The notes under the pieces are model-generated. The model had not been told where the DNA came from. It was given only the letters and a program-made list of their open reading frames with translations, and made no database searches. This document shows, in pieces, positions 34,922 to 45,903 of a DNA stretch of 64,000 bases. How positions within the stretch are numbered: position 1 is the stretch's first letter; each line of letters begins with the position of its first letter. The position numbers and the translations under genes were made by a program. The DNA lies in assembly GCF_000801105.2 (NCBI RefSeq), contig NC_079517.1, positions 20,407,579 to 20,471,578 of the forward strand. Direction: 5' to 3'. Origin of the DNA: Raphanus sativus. Its lineage: Eukaryota > Streptophyta > Magnoliopsida > Brassicales > Brassicaceae.

Positions 34922-35030
34922 AGGCAGAGGGGTAGGTACATTACATATGACCCCATTATTTTAAATCTCAAGGATGATCACAAATTGTGGAAACGAGGGG
35001 TAGGTAAATTACCTATGACCCCATTATTCG
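34922..35030. repeat. Short direct repeat
   Basis: GAGGGGTAGGTACATTACATATGACCCCATTATT at about 34927 recurs with three changes at about 34995 (GAGGGGTAGGTAAATTACCT...), 68 bases apart. It lies near the border of the two Athila fragments. Confidence 0.75.
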
Positions 35031-35055
35031 CTACAATTTGCCAAAATGTATGAGT

Positions 35056-35513
35056 TACAAATGTCAATGAGATGAAATAGATGGCCTGCATCAGCATCAA
35101 AATTCATTGAAATTGAAACTAATAAGAGATTCAGAGAAGAGAAAAGAGGGGAGAAAGGGATCAGAAGACTGCATGTGTGTTCGGAAACTTGCTTGAGCTG
35201 AATCCATGTGTCCTTTGATCTATACTCCCAAGGTAAAGCTTACACTTTTATTTTATGCAAAAAATGAGGTTAGTAGAGGGGGTTGTCAGACATGATTAGT
35301 TAAGTTGTTGAACTAGGAGAACTTAGTTGCTATACTAGGATATCATATGATGTGCTTCTAAGGTTAGGATTTTTATGATTTGGTTTGCGCTACTAGAGAG
35401 ATGATGACTGAGTTTTTAAAATCTTTTGAGTCCATGTTGTTTTCAAACCTCTTTTAGAGAGACTACCAGTTTTTTTGGTTTGAGGACAAGCAAAATGATA
35501 AGTCTGAAGGAGT
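35056..35513 (+). other. 3' internal end of a plus-strand Athila-type element
   Basis: It is non-coding and ends in a polypurine-like stretch, AAGTCTGAAGGAGT (35500-35513), directly before the LTR. The phrase 'TTTGAGGACAAGCAAAA' is of the type found just before Athila polypurine tracts; Athila-D has GGACAAGTTTGGGGGAGT in the same position. Confidence 0.5.
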
Positions 35514-36784
35514 TGATTTACCATGGATTTGACATGATTTTACCCATGGTATATAGAATTTTTAAGATAGATTAACTATGTTTTAGAGACTAGATACCAT
35601 ATTTACATGTTCAGGAGTAATTGGATAAAAGATGGTGATTTTGGAGCATTTTGGAGCACTTTAGAGATTTTACCCGAGATGACCATATCGACAGCATTAG
35701 AGGTCGACACAGAGATATACATATTGATCGATGCACACTGTGACATCGATCGCAAGCACACAGAAGCCCATTTGGTCACAGCCGAATTGATGCCCAAGAT
35801 TGTATCTAATTACCAAACTACCCCTGACGAGTTTTAACCTAATATTTATACTTTGCCAAAGTGTTTGAGGCGGAGAGAGCTTTCTTGTATTTTTATTTTT
35901 AGGCAAAAGGTTTTGTAGGATTTTGAGTGTTGGAGAGAAGATCTAAAGATATTTGTTATTGGAACTCCATTATTTCTATCTATTTATCTATTCTATGCAA
36001 TTCTATTTAATGTTTATGATTTTTTTTCTTAACTATGTCTGAGTAAACCACTTGTTAGGTTTAGGGTTCAAAGAGGTTATGAAGGATTAGCCCCAACTAT
36101 AGATTCTTGAGTTGTGATATTCATCTTTGAAGATTGTTCTTAATGCTTGTTTATGATTAGCTAACATGAACTTGACTTAGTAGACTCATCCACTGATCTA
36201 TCTTCTCTGAGTTAAGACTTGCTAGAAACAAGTGAAAGATGATTTAGTAACCCTAGTGAACACATTATCAATCCACGCTAAAAGCTTACTAGAAGCGTAT
36301 CAATCGATTCTCCTACAAAGACATCGATCGACACGATGAAATGCATATTGGTCGATTCTCCTATAGAGACATCGATCGATGCTTTCCTAGATCATGACCC
36401 ACGAGAGTTGGAGAATCTTTGGATCTAGTAATAGATAACTTAGAAGACGAAAGTTGATCGGTTATTGTTATTGTTGAGTTCTGTAATATCATGCAAGCAT
36501 CTCATATAGCATATATATCATTATAATTATGATTACCTGAATACAAACCCTAAGTCTAGCGCCTTCATCATAACTGTTTAACCCCCAAATCAATCAATTG
36601 AGCAATTGTATTGTTTGCTGTTTAGTTTACTTGTAATTTACAGTCTTTCAATCTTCAACCTAACTTAGTTTAATAAGATATAGTGTGTGCCCCAGATCCT
36701 TGTGGAATCGATTCCTAATTACTACAACTTGACCTTTTTTTATGAGAGTAATTGTTTCTTTAGGGTAATTTGAACAAGCTATCA
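35514..36784 (+). repeat. Athila-type LTR (3' LTR), plus strand
   Basis: It begins TGATTTACCATGG after a polypurine tract and ends AACAAGCTATCA at 36784, where copia coding sequence resumes, so the LTR is about 1271 bases with TGAT...ATCA ends. It contains CATCGATCG words and a 48-base tandem duplication (36304-36331 and 36352-36379). The internal region to the left is only a short remnant. Confidence 0.68.
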
Positions 36785-38165
36785 GGTATAAGTGGGTATT
36801 CGTGAGAAAAGTAAATGAAAAGAATAAAATAACACAATATAAAACCCGATTAGTTGTCCAAGGCTTTTTTCAGAGACCGGGAATTGATTTTGAGGCAATG
36901 TATTCTTTGGTAATGGATGCAACTATATTTACATTTTTGATGAGCCTAGCAGCATCTAAAAATCTTGAAATGCATCTCATAGACATTGTGACAGCTTATT
37001 TATATGGATCGTTGGATATATATATATATATATATATATAAGGCTTGACAATGCCATAAGCATTAAAAACAAAATCCAGGGTGATTTTTCGGTCAAAATA
37101 CAGCGGTCACTTTACAGATTAAAGCAATCCAAACTTATGTGGTACAATCATTTAAGTGAATATCTCTTGTAAAAAGGATATGTGAATAATGCGATATGTT
37201 CATGCATTTTTGTGAAGAAACTTTCATCTACTTTTGTGATAATTGTTGTATATGTAGATGACCTGAACATAATTGGAACTCAAAATGAGGTTGATGATGC
37301 TAAAACTCATATGGAAGAAGAGTTCAATGAAAGATCTCGGAAAGACAAATTTTTGTCTTGGGCTCTAGATAGAGCATATCCGAAAATAAATATTTGTGCA
37401 TCAATAAAATTATATGAAAATGTTATTAAAACGCTTTTATATGGGGAAAGAATTCTTTGAGTACTCCAATAAGATGTCCCGATGTTGAGAGCCATCTTTT
37501 AGGTCCTGAAGTACCTTATATGAGTTCTATCAGTGGGTTCTTATATCTTGCAAAATTTGCTAGACCCGATATTTCTTTTGCTACTAACTTTCTTGCAAGA
37601 TATAGTTCTGATTCTACCCACAGACATTAAAACGGAATAAAACATATATTTCGTTACCTTCAAGGTACAAATTGATTTAGAGTTAATTTTATTTAGAAAA
37701 CTCAAGTTTAGTATGGTTGGTTTTGCAGATGCAATATACTTATCAGATCCTCATAAAGCTTGATCGCAAACCAGCCATGTTTCTACAATTGGGGGAACCG
37801 CGATCTCTTGGCGTTCCCAGAAACAAACTCTAGTTGCGACTTCTTCAAATCATGCATAAACTATTGCACTTCACAAATCATCTCAAGAATGTGTGTGGCT
37901 TAGGTCAATGAGCCAACACATACAAGTAGCAAGGGGAATAGTTATCAAGAAAGAACCGGCAAAATTGTTTGAAGATAACTCGTCTTGTGTCATTCAACTT
38001 AAAGAAGGCTATATCAAGAGCAACATAACAAAGCATATCCCTCAAAAAATTTCTCATACATATGGGCGCTCGAGAAAAATCAAGAAGTGCACATCGAGTA
38101 TGTACGATCAAGCGAAAATCCGGTAACTTATTCACAAAGGCTCTTCCCACTACAACATTCCACAA
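36785..38165 (+). pseudogene. Ty1/copia pol remnant: RT and RNase H
   Basis: TATAAGTGGGTATTC (YKWVF) at 36787 opens the copia RT. Then come KTRLVVQGFFQRPGIDF, MHLIDIVTAYLYGSLD, an interrupting (TA)n run (37017-37040), the catalytic strand VVYVDDLNIIG (about 37246-37278), ISGFLYLAKFARPDISFATN (about 37528-37590) and an RNase H end with LFEDNSSCVIQLKEG (about 37965-38010). Frames change repeatedly. The upstream integrase and gag are not adjacent because an Athila LTR lies directly to the left. Confidence 0.8.
37017..37040. repeat. (TA)n microsatellite inside copia RT
   Basis: This is a short TA run interrupting the RT reading frame. Confidence 0.9.
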
Positions 38166-39897
38166 AACGTTTATAGTATTGGAATGCGATGTTTGCGTGA
38201 CCTATGAAAGCAAAGTTATGTCCGATTATTTTCAGGAGAATCTTATGTTACATTACTCTTTTTCCTTCGTCATGGTTCCTATTAGATTTTTAACGAGAAA
38301 GTATGTAATACAAAAATAGATAAACAAAGGGAGTATTAGATAATATTTATGCTTATCTATTAAAAATACCTACATAAAATATTAGTAAAAGTTTTATTTT
38401 GTTCTTTGTACTCGGTTTTTTACCGACTTGATTTCAATATAAACACCCTCTCATATCGTTGTATTAGATCATCAATAATCTTTGTACAAAAAAAAAGAAA
38501 ATGCAAATTATGAAAAAAATATTACAAGATATTTTCAGTATGGTGCATGGCGTATCACGAACATGGATCTCATATGGCGGTTCGATGTGATGGCATCGGA
38601 CGTATATTCTCATATGGTCATAAAATTGTGGACCGTATAATCCTTTTTGTAATATTTCTTAGCATTGTAATAGTATAATTAACTAGACGTTAGAAAACAA
38701 AATCATCAATAATCAAAGGGAAATTTACTACAATGACACAAATTAATTGTATTATTACTAGAATGACTCGTATTTTTTTGAAAATTATTAGAATATTTTT
38801 TTGTCATAATTGCCCTTTCACATAGTTATGAAAAAAAAAAACATTCCAAAATACCCTTAATATTTGATCGACGATAGATTTATTTTCAAATAATAAATCT
38901 ATCGAGTAGTAAATTTGTTTATAAAATCTATGCAGAAAAATAAAAATGTCGTTAAAGTGGTGGTAGATTTTTTTAAAAAACGTCAAATTTGTTTGTACAA
39001 CATAGTTAATTATCCGATTTGTTTAAAAAATAGATTTTTAAGAATATGTCTGTCGACTGATATAGCAGATTTGTTATAAATGGTAGATTTATGTGGTCAA
39101 TTTATTTTCTTATGAACCGATATATTTTTTATGGTCTACTCATTTTCTTACTTTCTTACGGCAGATTTATATATCTGACATAAAATTGTTGACAGATTTT
39201 TTTGTTTATGTAGTGACAAACTTTTTAGTTTATATTGTGGCAGATTTATTGACGGAAATATGGGTTTATGTTAACCAATTTCAATTTCGACGGGTTTACA
39301 TTAATTCCAAATTTGGTTTATTTTTAGGCTAACTAAACTCAGAATTAAGCAAATTTTGTTGTTATCGTCATTCTCTTTCATCCCTCTTTTCTTCTTTTTC
39401 AAGTTGTCCTTTTTCATGGTGCTTTAATCACTTATTTCAATCCTTATTGATTGGGGAACATGGATCACATCATTCTCGTCTATGGAAAATGGAGATTTGA
39501 AAAAAAAAATAGTATTTTGAAGTAGATAATGATCAAGTTGGTAGGTTAGTTTGTTTTGTCTTCTTGAGGAATGAGATAGTAGATATTTTTTACTTTGAAG
39601 TTTAAGTAAAAGATGTTCCTTTATCAACAAGAATGTGATTCTCTGTTTCAACATCATGAATGGAGAGTATAACCACCAGATATGTTATTACCATCCTTCC
39701 CAACTAACTGCTTATATTTCTATTTGAATTTTAATCTGGGTGGTTAGTACTCGAATACTGTGACAACTTCATACTCTTGCTCCTAAAATCAATACTTACT
39801 CTTTTGGTTAGTACTCCAATTCTCACTTATAAAAAACAAACCCTTACAGTTACCACAACTTCAAATAATCAAACACGCTCAGCTACAATATAACAAG
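38166..39897. other. AT-rich DNA, no gene; possible decayed copia 3' end
   Basis: A purine run (AAACAAAGGGAGTATT, near 38321-38336) and TTCAATATAAACACCCTCTC near 38430 might be remnants of a copia 3' LTR, but no intact LTR can be delimited. From 38700 to 39890 I see no gene. GGGAAATTTACTACAATGAC near 38719 resembles a Mutator-type terminus, without a partner that I could find. Confidence 0.4.
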
Positions 39898-40376
39898 TGC
39901 AGCAGTGGTTACTGCGATAACAAAAACCACAGAAATAATATTCCATGCGCCTTTGACGTAGCAGCTACTTCCGTGTAGAAGGAGGATTACACCCCTCCAA
40001 AGGCCCAGCGAACAGCGATACATGACCTGTCGGTCATGAGAGGAGGGCATAAAGATGGGCCGAGAAAACAGTCCAAGAGAGAGGCTTCTAGTCGCTCGCG
40101 CGACTAAAGGACAAAGGCCCATTTAGCAGACCTGCCGACTAAAGCCCATATAGACAGTGGACACACACACAAGGCGGCTAGATCTAAGGTTTTCACTCCT
40201 CTCTATCCGCTATCTTGTATTCTTTCCCGGCTACCTCTTCGAGCACCGTCTTGTTTTCCTCCTTACTCTTCCTTTGTAACCGACGAACTCTTACTCATCT
40301 ATAAAACGTCTTTGTTAGACCCACAGACGAGTTCTTCGTCTCATTTTACTAGTTTTGACCGAACTCGATTCTAACA
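39898..40376 (+). repeat. Probable 5' LTR of Tat-B
   Basis: The right end (TCTAACA, 40376) is fixed by the primer-binding site two bases later. The left end is inferred from a jump from AT-rich to GC-richer sequence and a TG at 39898; a nearby alternative is possible. The sequence ATCTATAAAACGTC at about 40298 is a TATA candidate. Confidence 0.55.
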
Positions 40377-40378
40377 GT

Positions 40379-40396
40379 TGGCGCCCACCATAGGGC
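40379..40396 (+). promoter_or_regulatory. Primer-binding site of Tat-B
   Basis: TGGCGCCCACCATAGGGC follows the LTR end by two bases. It is complementary to a tRNA 3' end, as needed to prime minus-strand DNA synthesis. Confidence 0.75.
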
Positions 40397-40418
40397 TAGC
40401 AAAGTAACGTTAGCAAAG

Positions 40419-42112
40419 ATGAGTCCGAACCCCGAAGGTTCAACTTCCGGCGATGAACATGATGCGGACCCAACCCCAGTCACGGCTATCCCGATAGCCC
40501 CTGCTTTTGTCGATACCATCATGGAGCGTTTTGCCCGACAAGACGCTGCCCAAAAGGCGGCCATTGAGCAAATCGCCGCAATCGCCGCGCTCCTTGCTCC
40601 TCTCGCCGGCGCTCCAGACGCAGCTACTGCTACCATCCGGAGACAGCTGTTCGCCAGCGACATAACCGCCGACCCAACGAATCAAGGCGCTCCTTCCAGC
40701 ACTCTCAACCCAGACGCCGCCCCTTTCACTCCTGCAAACCCAGATCTGCAGATGGTTCATGAAGTCGCAGCACTCAAACACTCGCTTCTGGAACTAAACT
40801 CCAAGATACATTGCGTTACCACCTCCGCACCGCAGATAGAACAAGTTCTGGCGAACACCCTCCGAACCCCGTTATCTCCAGCAATAACTAGCGTCAGACT
40901 ACGACCAATCGAGAAGCTCCGACTGCCGACGTATGAAGGCCTCACCGATCCAACGGCCCACATCATGTCCTTCAACATCGCGGTACGCAGAGCAAACTTC
41001 TCCGACGAAGAGCGTGACGCCGGCTACTGTCTACTTTTCGTCGAAAGCTTGAAAGGACCGGCTCTCACCTGGTTCACGGGTCTTGCCGAGAACCCCATTA
41101 AAGACTTCCATGACTTGTCGTCGGCCTTCCTCAAGAACTACATCATGTTCACTCAGGAAGACGCGACAGTATCCGATCTTTTCAACCTTGTCCAAGGAAA
41201 AGATCAAAGTTTACGCAGCTTCATGGAGAAGTTCAAGGCTATAGTCTCGAAGGTCGTTTTGCCCGACAGCGTCGCGGTTGCTGCTCTCAAGAACACGTTG
41301 TACGTTCATTCCGTTTTTCGTGACGACCTCCATAGGAACCCTACGACGTCCCTTTCCGACGCCATCGCCAGTTCCCACAATTTTATCCGCATGGAAGAAG
41401 ACACGAAGGCCCTTATCGGCAAGTTGAACGCTTCCAAAGCTGACAAAACCGGCGTGAAGAATGCGCACAGTCGACAAGAGCCGCGACAACACTCGTCGGG
41501 CGACAGAGCAACTCAAAAGAAGAATTCCGTGTATGCCGTCGACGAAGAGAGCTCCCCAGCGTCAACAACCGTCGTTCGCGAGAAAGGATGGAACATTTAC
41601 AACCGCGAAACCGACGGAAAGCCACCGGATTCCTCCGCAGCAGTAAGTTCTCGGCCCCCAGGAGCCGAGAAGTAGTGCGACTACCACAGCACTAAGTCGC
41701 ATGACACGAGAGAATGCAAAACGCTATTTGAGCAATTTCTCTCCTCTGTCGCAAGCGGAAAGCTCGAAATCGAACCTCCAAAACCTGGAGCCCGTGGACC
41801 CGCGAGCTGGAGCAAGAACAAGGATAGGAAGACACATAATTTGCAAGGCAAAGCCCCTCAACAAGAGAGGCGAGCAACACTCGAAGAAGCAAATCCAGCG
41901 TCACCAGAAAAGGGCAACTCATCAAGCGACGAGGAAACACCGAAAAACCGGCGACGCGTCGAGACTGTTTTCACAAGATCCACCAGGGATACTGACAATC
42001 GCGAGCTACCGAGAGCGAGAAGGCGCATCAACGTCGTCCTGAAGCAGCTGGAGCCTACACCCGACGAACCTGAACAAGCCTCTCTTCCAGACCTGCGCAC
42101 TCAACTAACGAC
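40419..42112 (+). pseudogene. Tat-B gag (capsid/nucleocapsid), one stop codon
   Basis: ATG 40419 opens 418 codons, to TAG at 41673. The Retrotrans_gag core lies at about residues 160-320 (KLRLPTYEGLTDPTAHIMSF, LKGPALTWFTGL). After the TAG the same frame continues with CDYHSTKSHDTREC, a zinc-knuckle-like motif, and a charged linker to about 42112, where a frameshift moves the reading to the next block. I infer the TAG replaced a Trp codon. The protein would form the capsid; this copy makes only the part before the knuckle. Confidence 0.82.
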
Positions 42113-44730
42113 ATGCGGAACCTCCTCAAGCGAAAGGAGAAACCAGCAGCAGATACAGTCAGTCACGTCCCCGATCTCCGCGACAAGATCAATTCTTCCA
42201 AGGCTCGCCGGTTGAATAACCCATGTCCCATGAAGCCCCGCCCCGTAGATCTACGGGAAAAGCTCAATTCCAGGAAACCGGATTTGCGAAGCCAGCTCGA
42301 TCGTCCTCTGTACTCCGATCTTCGACAAAAGCTCGAAGCCTCTAGAACTCAGCATTCCAACCATGAAAAAGACACCGTCATCAACGTTATGGGCGGATCC
42401 CCGCCTTGCGGTGATTCCGTCAGGTCCATTAAAGACTATCGTCGCCAGACAACATCTTCGCGTAAGTGGCCGACAAAACCCGAGAACGACCATCAAATCA
42501 CTCTCTCGCCTGACGACGCCCTTGGCATCCACATGCCACACAACGACCCTCTCCTCGTTGAACTCGGAATCGGCGATTGCCAAGTCACCAAAATTCTAAT
42601 CGATACAGGCAGCTCTGTCGATCTGATCTTCCGAGACACACTCGACAAGATGGGCGTTGACACAAGAAGTATGAAACTGTCCTCCTGCTCTCTTACAGGT
42701 TTCAATGGCTCGTCCGAAGTTATGGTCGGCACCATCCGCCTTCCAGTGTACGCATGTGGCACGACATGGACCGTCAAGTTCTCGGTTGTCGATTCTAAAG
42801 CCCCTTACAACGCGATCATAGACACCCATTGGCTACATTCGATGCAAGCAATCCCGTCGACTTACCACCAGTGCGTCAAGTTTCCAGAACCAGACGGTAA
42901 GATCCGAACACTACGGGGCGATCACAAGCCGCTGGAGATCTGTTGCAGAAGGTGTTCCCCCAACAAGAAGAGGTCTTCGACATACCTATCGACGATACTG
43001 ATCCCAGCAAGGTGATCCGCATTGGAGCATTTCTGCCGAATGATATGCAGCAGCAACTCGCTGAGTTTCTCCGCCAAAACGTCGCCACCTACGCCTGGAC
43101 TACATCTGACATGAAAGGGTTCGACCCAGCGATTACCTCCCATGTGTTAAACGTTGATCCCACCGTCAAGCCTATCCGCCAGAAACGCAGAAAGTTGGGC
43201 CCAGAACGATCAAAGGCGGTCAACGACAAGGTAGACCGCCTACTCGCCACCGGTTCCATCATGGAGGTCAAGTACCCCGACTGGCTCGCTAACCCTGTCG
43301 TCGTTAAAAAGAAAAACAGAAAATGGACAGTTTTCCTCTTCCACACATGGACCGTTTAGTCGAGTCGACTGCCGGAAACGCACTGCTAACGTTCATGGAA
43401 GCATTCTCTGGATACAACCAGATAATGATGCATCCCGACGATCGGGAAAAGGCGGCGTTCATAACAGATAGAGGAACCTATTGCTACAAGGTAATGCCCT
43501 TCGGCCTCAAAACGCAGGAGCAACCTACCAGCGCCTTGTCAACCGCATGTTCGCCGACAAATTGGGCTCCACGATGGAAGTCTACATTGATGACATGCTG
43601 GTAAAATCACTCCGAGCCGAGGATCATCTCACGCACCTCCGGGACTGCTTCACAACGCTCAACGAGTACGGTATGAAATTTAACCCAGCTAAATGCACGT
43701 TCGGCGTTATGTCCAGCGAATTTCTCGGATACATCATCACTCAGAGAGGTATAGAAGCTAATCCCAAATAGATATCGGTGATCCTCGATCTCCCAAGCCT
43801 CAAGAACAGCCGAGAAGTGCAACGCCTCACCGGCCGAATAGCAGCGCTCAAAAGGTTAATTTCGCAATCTACCGACAAATGTCTCCCCTTTTTCGAGTTG
43901 TTGCGAGGAAACAACCGATTCATCTGGGACGACAAATGTGAGGAAGCCTTTGGTCAACTTAATCAATACCTGACTACTCCTCCGGTCCTCTCGAAACCAG
44001 AAGCAGGCGACATTCTCACCCTCTATATCGCGGTCACACTATCGCCGTCAGCAGTGTGCTCATTCGCGAAGATCGGGGGGGGGAGCAGAAGCCCATATTC
44101 TACACGAGCAAACGCATGACCGAAGCCGAAACCCGATATCCCACCCTCGAGAAAATGGTGCTCGCAGTGGTACACTCAGCGAGAAAACTTCGTCCATACT
44201 TCCAATCTCACACAGTCGAAGTTCTCTCCAATCAGCCCCTCCGGACGATCATGCAAAACGCCAACCACTCTCGACGACTAACGAAGTGGGCGATGGAGCT
44301 TAGTGAATATGATATCCTATACAAGAACCGAACAGCAGCCAAGTCCCAAGTCCTTGCTGATTTTCTGATCGAGCTCACACCCGAACTCGAACAATATTTT
44401 GCCGTCTCCAACAAAGGGTCTGGGCCGGAGTTCAACTTCAATCTCCAACAGGCGAGCTAATAAGACAATCTTTTAGCTTCGGTTTTCTTGTTCCAACAAC
44501 GAGGCCGAGTACGAGTCCCTCCTCGCAGGTCTACGTCTCGCCAAAACCGTCAAAGCCAAGCGACTAAGCGCCTACAGCGACTCCCAACTCGTTGCCAGTC
44601 AATATAATGGCGAGTACGAAGCTCACAATGCACGTATGGACGCCTACCATAAGCTCGTTCAGAAACTCACCAAAGAGTTCGAATTTTTCAAACTCACCAA
44701 AGTCCCACGAGGAGAGAACGTCTGCGCTGA
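42113..44730 (+). pseudogene. Tat-B pol: protease, RT, RNase H, partial second RNase H
   Basis: The block 42113-43015 holds a linker with repeated DLRxxL motifs, then the protease active site LIDTGSSVDLI (about 42596-42628). The RT starts at about 43100. Right after KKKNRKW (43326), a stretch of about 15 codons present in Tat-C is missing. RT resumes at DSFPLPHMDRLVE, with YIDD at 43584-43595. Frameshifts occur near 43515 and in a G9 run at about 44075, and there is a TAG at 43769. RNase H runs to 44460. The second RNase H (NNEAEYESLLAGLRLAK to ENVCAD) is cut at 44730 by the Tat-C insertion and has lost its first part. Confidence 0.85.
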
Positions 44731-45791
44731 TGTTGGGGTCAAAAACCTTCGTTACGAAGTTAGTATCGTAACATTCGATAAAATAAAACTTTATTTATTT
44801 TTTACGGAAAGAAATCGTAGAAATCGTTACCTTGCAAAAAGTTCCGCGATTAAATAAAGTTCTCGTTAAAACACGATCATCGGAAATAACGAAGAATCAT
44901 TAAAACGCGAGAATAAGGGCTTGACAATCGCAGGGTCATACGAAGCTCAGTCGCTATAGCGATCGAGCGTTCGTATATCGATCATTTTCTGAAACGTCCG
45001 AAGTCTTCCGAAACGACGATACGACGTAAAACTATGCATTATCGACTCTCCGTATAGCCATTCTCCGCGACTAACCTTCTCTTGATCTCTCGATCAAACG
45101 GAATCGTCCATTCGGTTTACGATAAAACCGCAGAAACTTAATCTTATCAAAGAAATCGTAAAATACGTCTCGAATCAGAAAGACGGCCCAAAGGATCTTA
45201 AACTTGATTCGAGGCCCACTTACGATTTCTTAAAAACCCATAAACTTTATGACGGTTTATGCTTGGAGGATAAGCATCAGTTTCCGCGGATAAATGGAAA
45301 TTTTCCGCAGATAATCATGAAGATCGGAAAAAATGGAATATTCCCATTTTTCGACTATGACGGCTTAAGGGCAAAAGGGGGAAGCGTAAACCGACCTTGG
45401 AGGGAGTATATAAGGAGCTCAAGGCGAGAGGCACAGAGGCATCACTTTTTTCAGAACAACTTAGCACTTAGAGTATTTTAGGCAACTTTCCGTTTTTATT
45501 TTTCGAGCTGCGACTCAATTAGGTTTAGCCACCTCCGGGTATTAGAACTAGGATCTCGCCGACAGCTCTCGTAGCCGAAGCACGTTATCCTGTTGTTGCT
45601 ACGCTAATACGTAGATTCGGAATAAAATCCTTCTTGCTCTTTTTTACGATTTTTATTTTATTTTCCGTTATTGTGGTGTTCTGATTGCTTGACGTGTGGT
45701 TTCTCAGAAATTTGGGATCTCTGGGAAATTAGAGTTTTCCTACTTTCCTAAAATATACGAAATATTGACGGTGCGAATTTCGGTTCCCACA
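44731..45791 (+). repeat. 5' LTR of Tat-C
   Basis: It is 1061 bases, from TGTTGGGGTCAAAAACC to GGTTCCCACA. A TATA box, TATATAA, is at 45407-45413, preceded by a GC-richer U3 region, with transcription likely starting near 45440. The right end is set by the primer-binding site. The partner LTR is not in the window, so an age cannot be estimated. Confidence 0.85.
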
Positions 45792-45794
45792 GTT

Positions 45795-45810
45795 TGGCGC
45801 TAGAAGGAGG
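45795..45810 (+). promoter_or_regulatory. Primer-binding site of Tat-C
   Basis: TGGCGCTAGAAGGAGG lies three bases after the LTR end. It is of the tRNA-complementary TGGCGC type seen in Tat elements. Confidence 0.75.
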
Positions 45811-45903
45811 AGGGGTACAGATCAATCTTACCCGCAAAAACCACTCAACAATCAGAAACGAGATGGAAATCTCATATTCTCCAGAGGAGATCTCATTCAG
45901 GGA

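Larger units (their letters stand above)
26500..35055 (-). mobile_element. Athila-type Ty3/gypsy element, decayed, minus strand
   Basis: Reading from right to left: pol (34900-31500), an untranslated stretch, an env-like ORF (30495-28825), a 3' non-coding region and a 3' LTR remnant (27290-26500). This gene order is the Athila one. All ORFs are broken. The 5' LTR and gag are missing: the right side runs into unrelated plus-strand Athila sequence near 35055 (boundary approximate). The 3' non-coding region aligns by eye with that of Athila-D (50500-51356 and 54633-55511), showing they are relatives. Confidence 0.82.
39898..44730 (+). mobile_element. Tat-lineage Ty3/gypsy element Tat-B, left part, interrupted by Tat-C
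   Basis: It comprises a 5' LTR (about 39898-40376), primer-binding site, gag, protease, RT, RNase H and the start of the second (Tat-type) RNase H. The reading ends abruptly at 44730, where the Tat-C LTR begins. The rest of the second RNase H, integrase and 3' LTR should lie beyond the right edge of the window. Composition is clearly GC-richer than the DNA to its left. Confidence 0.88.

Noticed and set aside
38700..39330. Possible Mutator-type element starting GGGAAATTTACTAC
   Set aside because: I found no inverted partner or 9-bp duplication, so it is only mentioned in the spacer entry.
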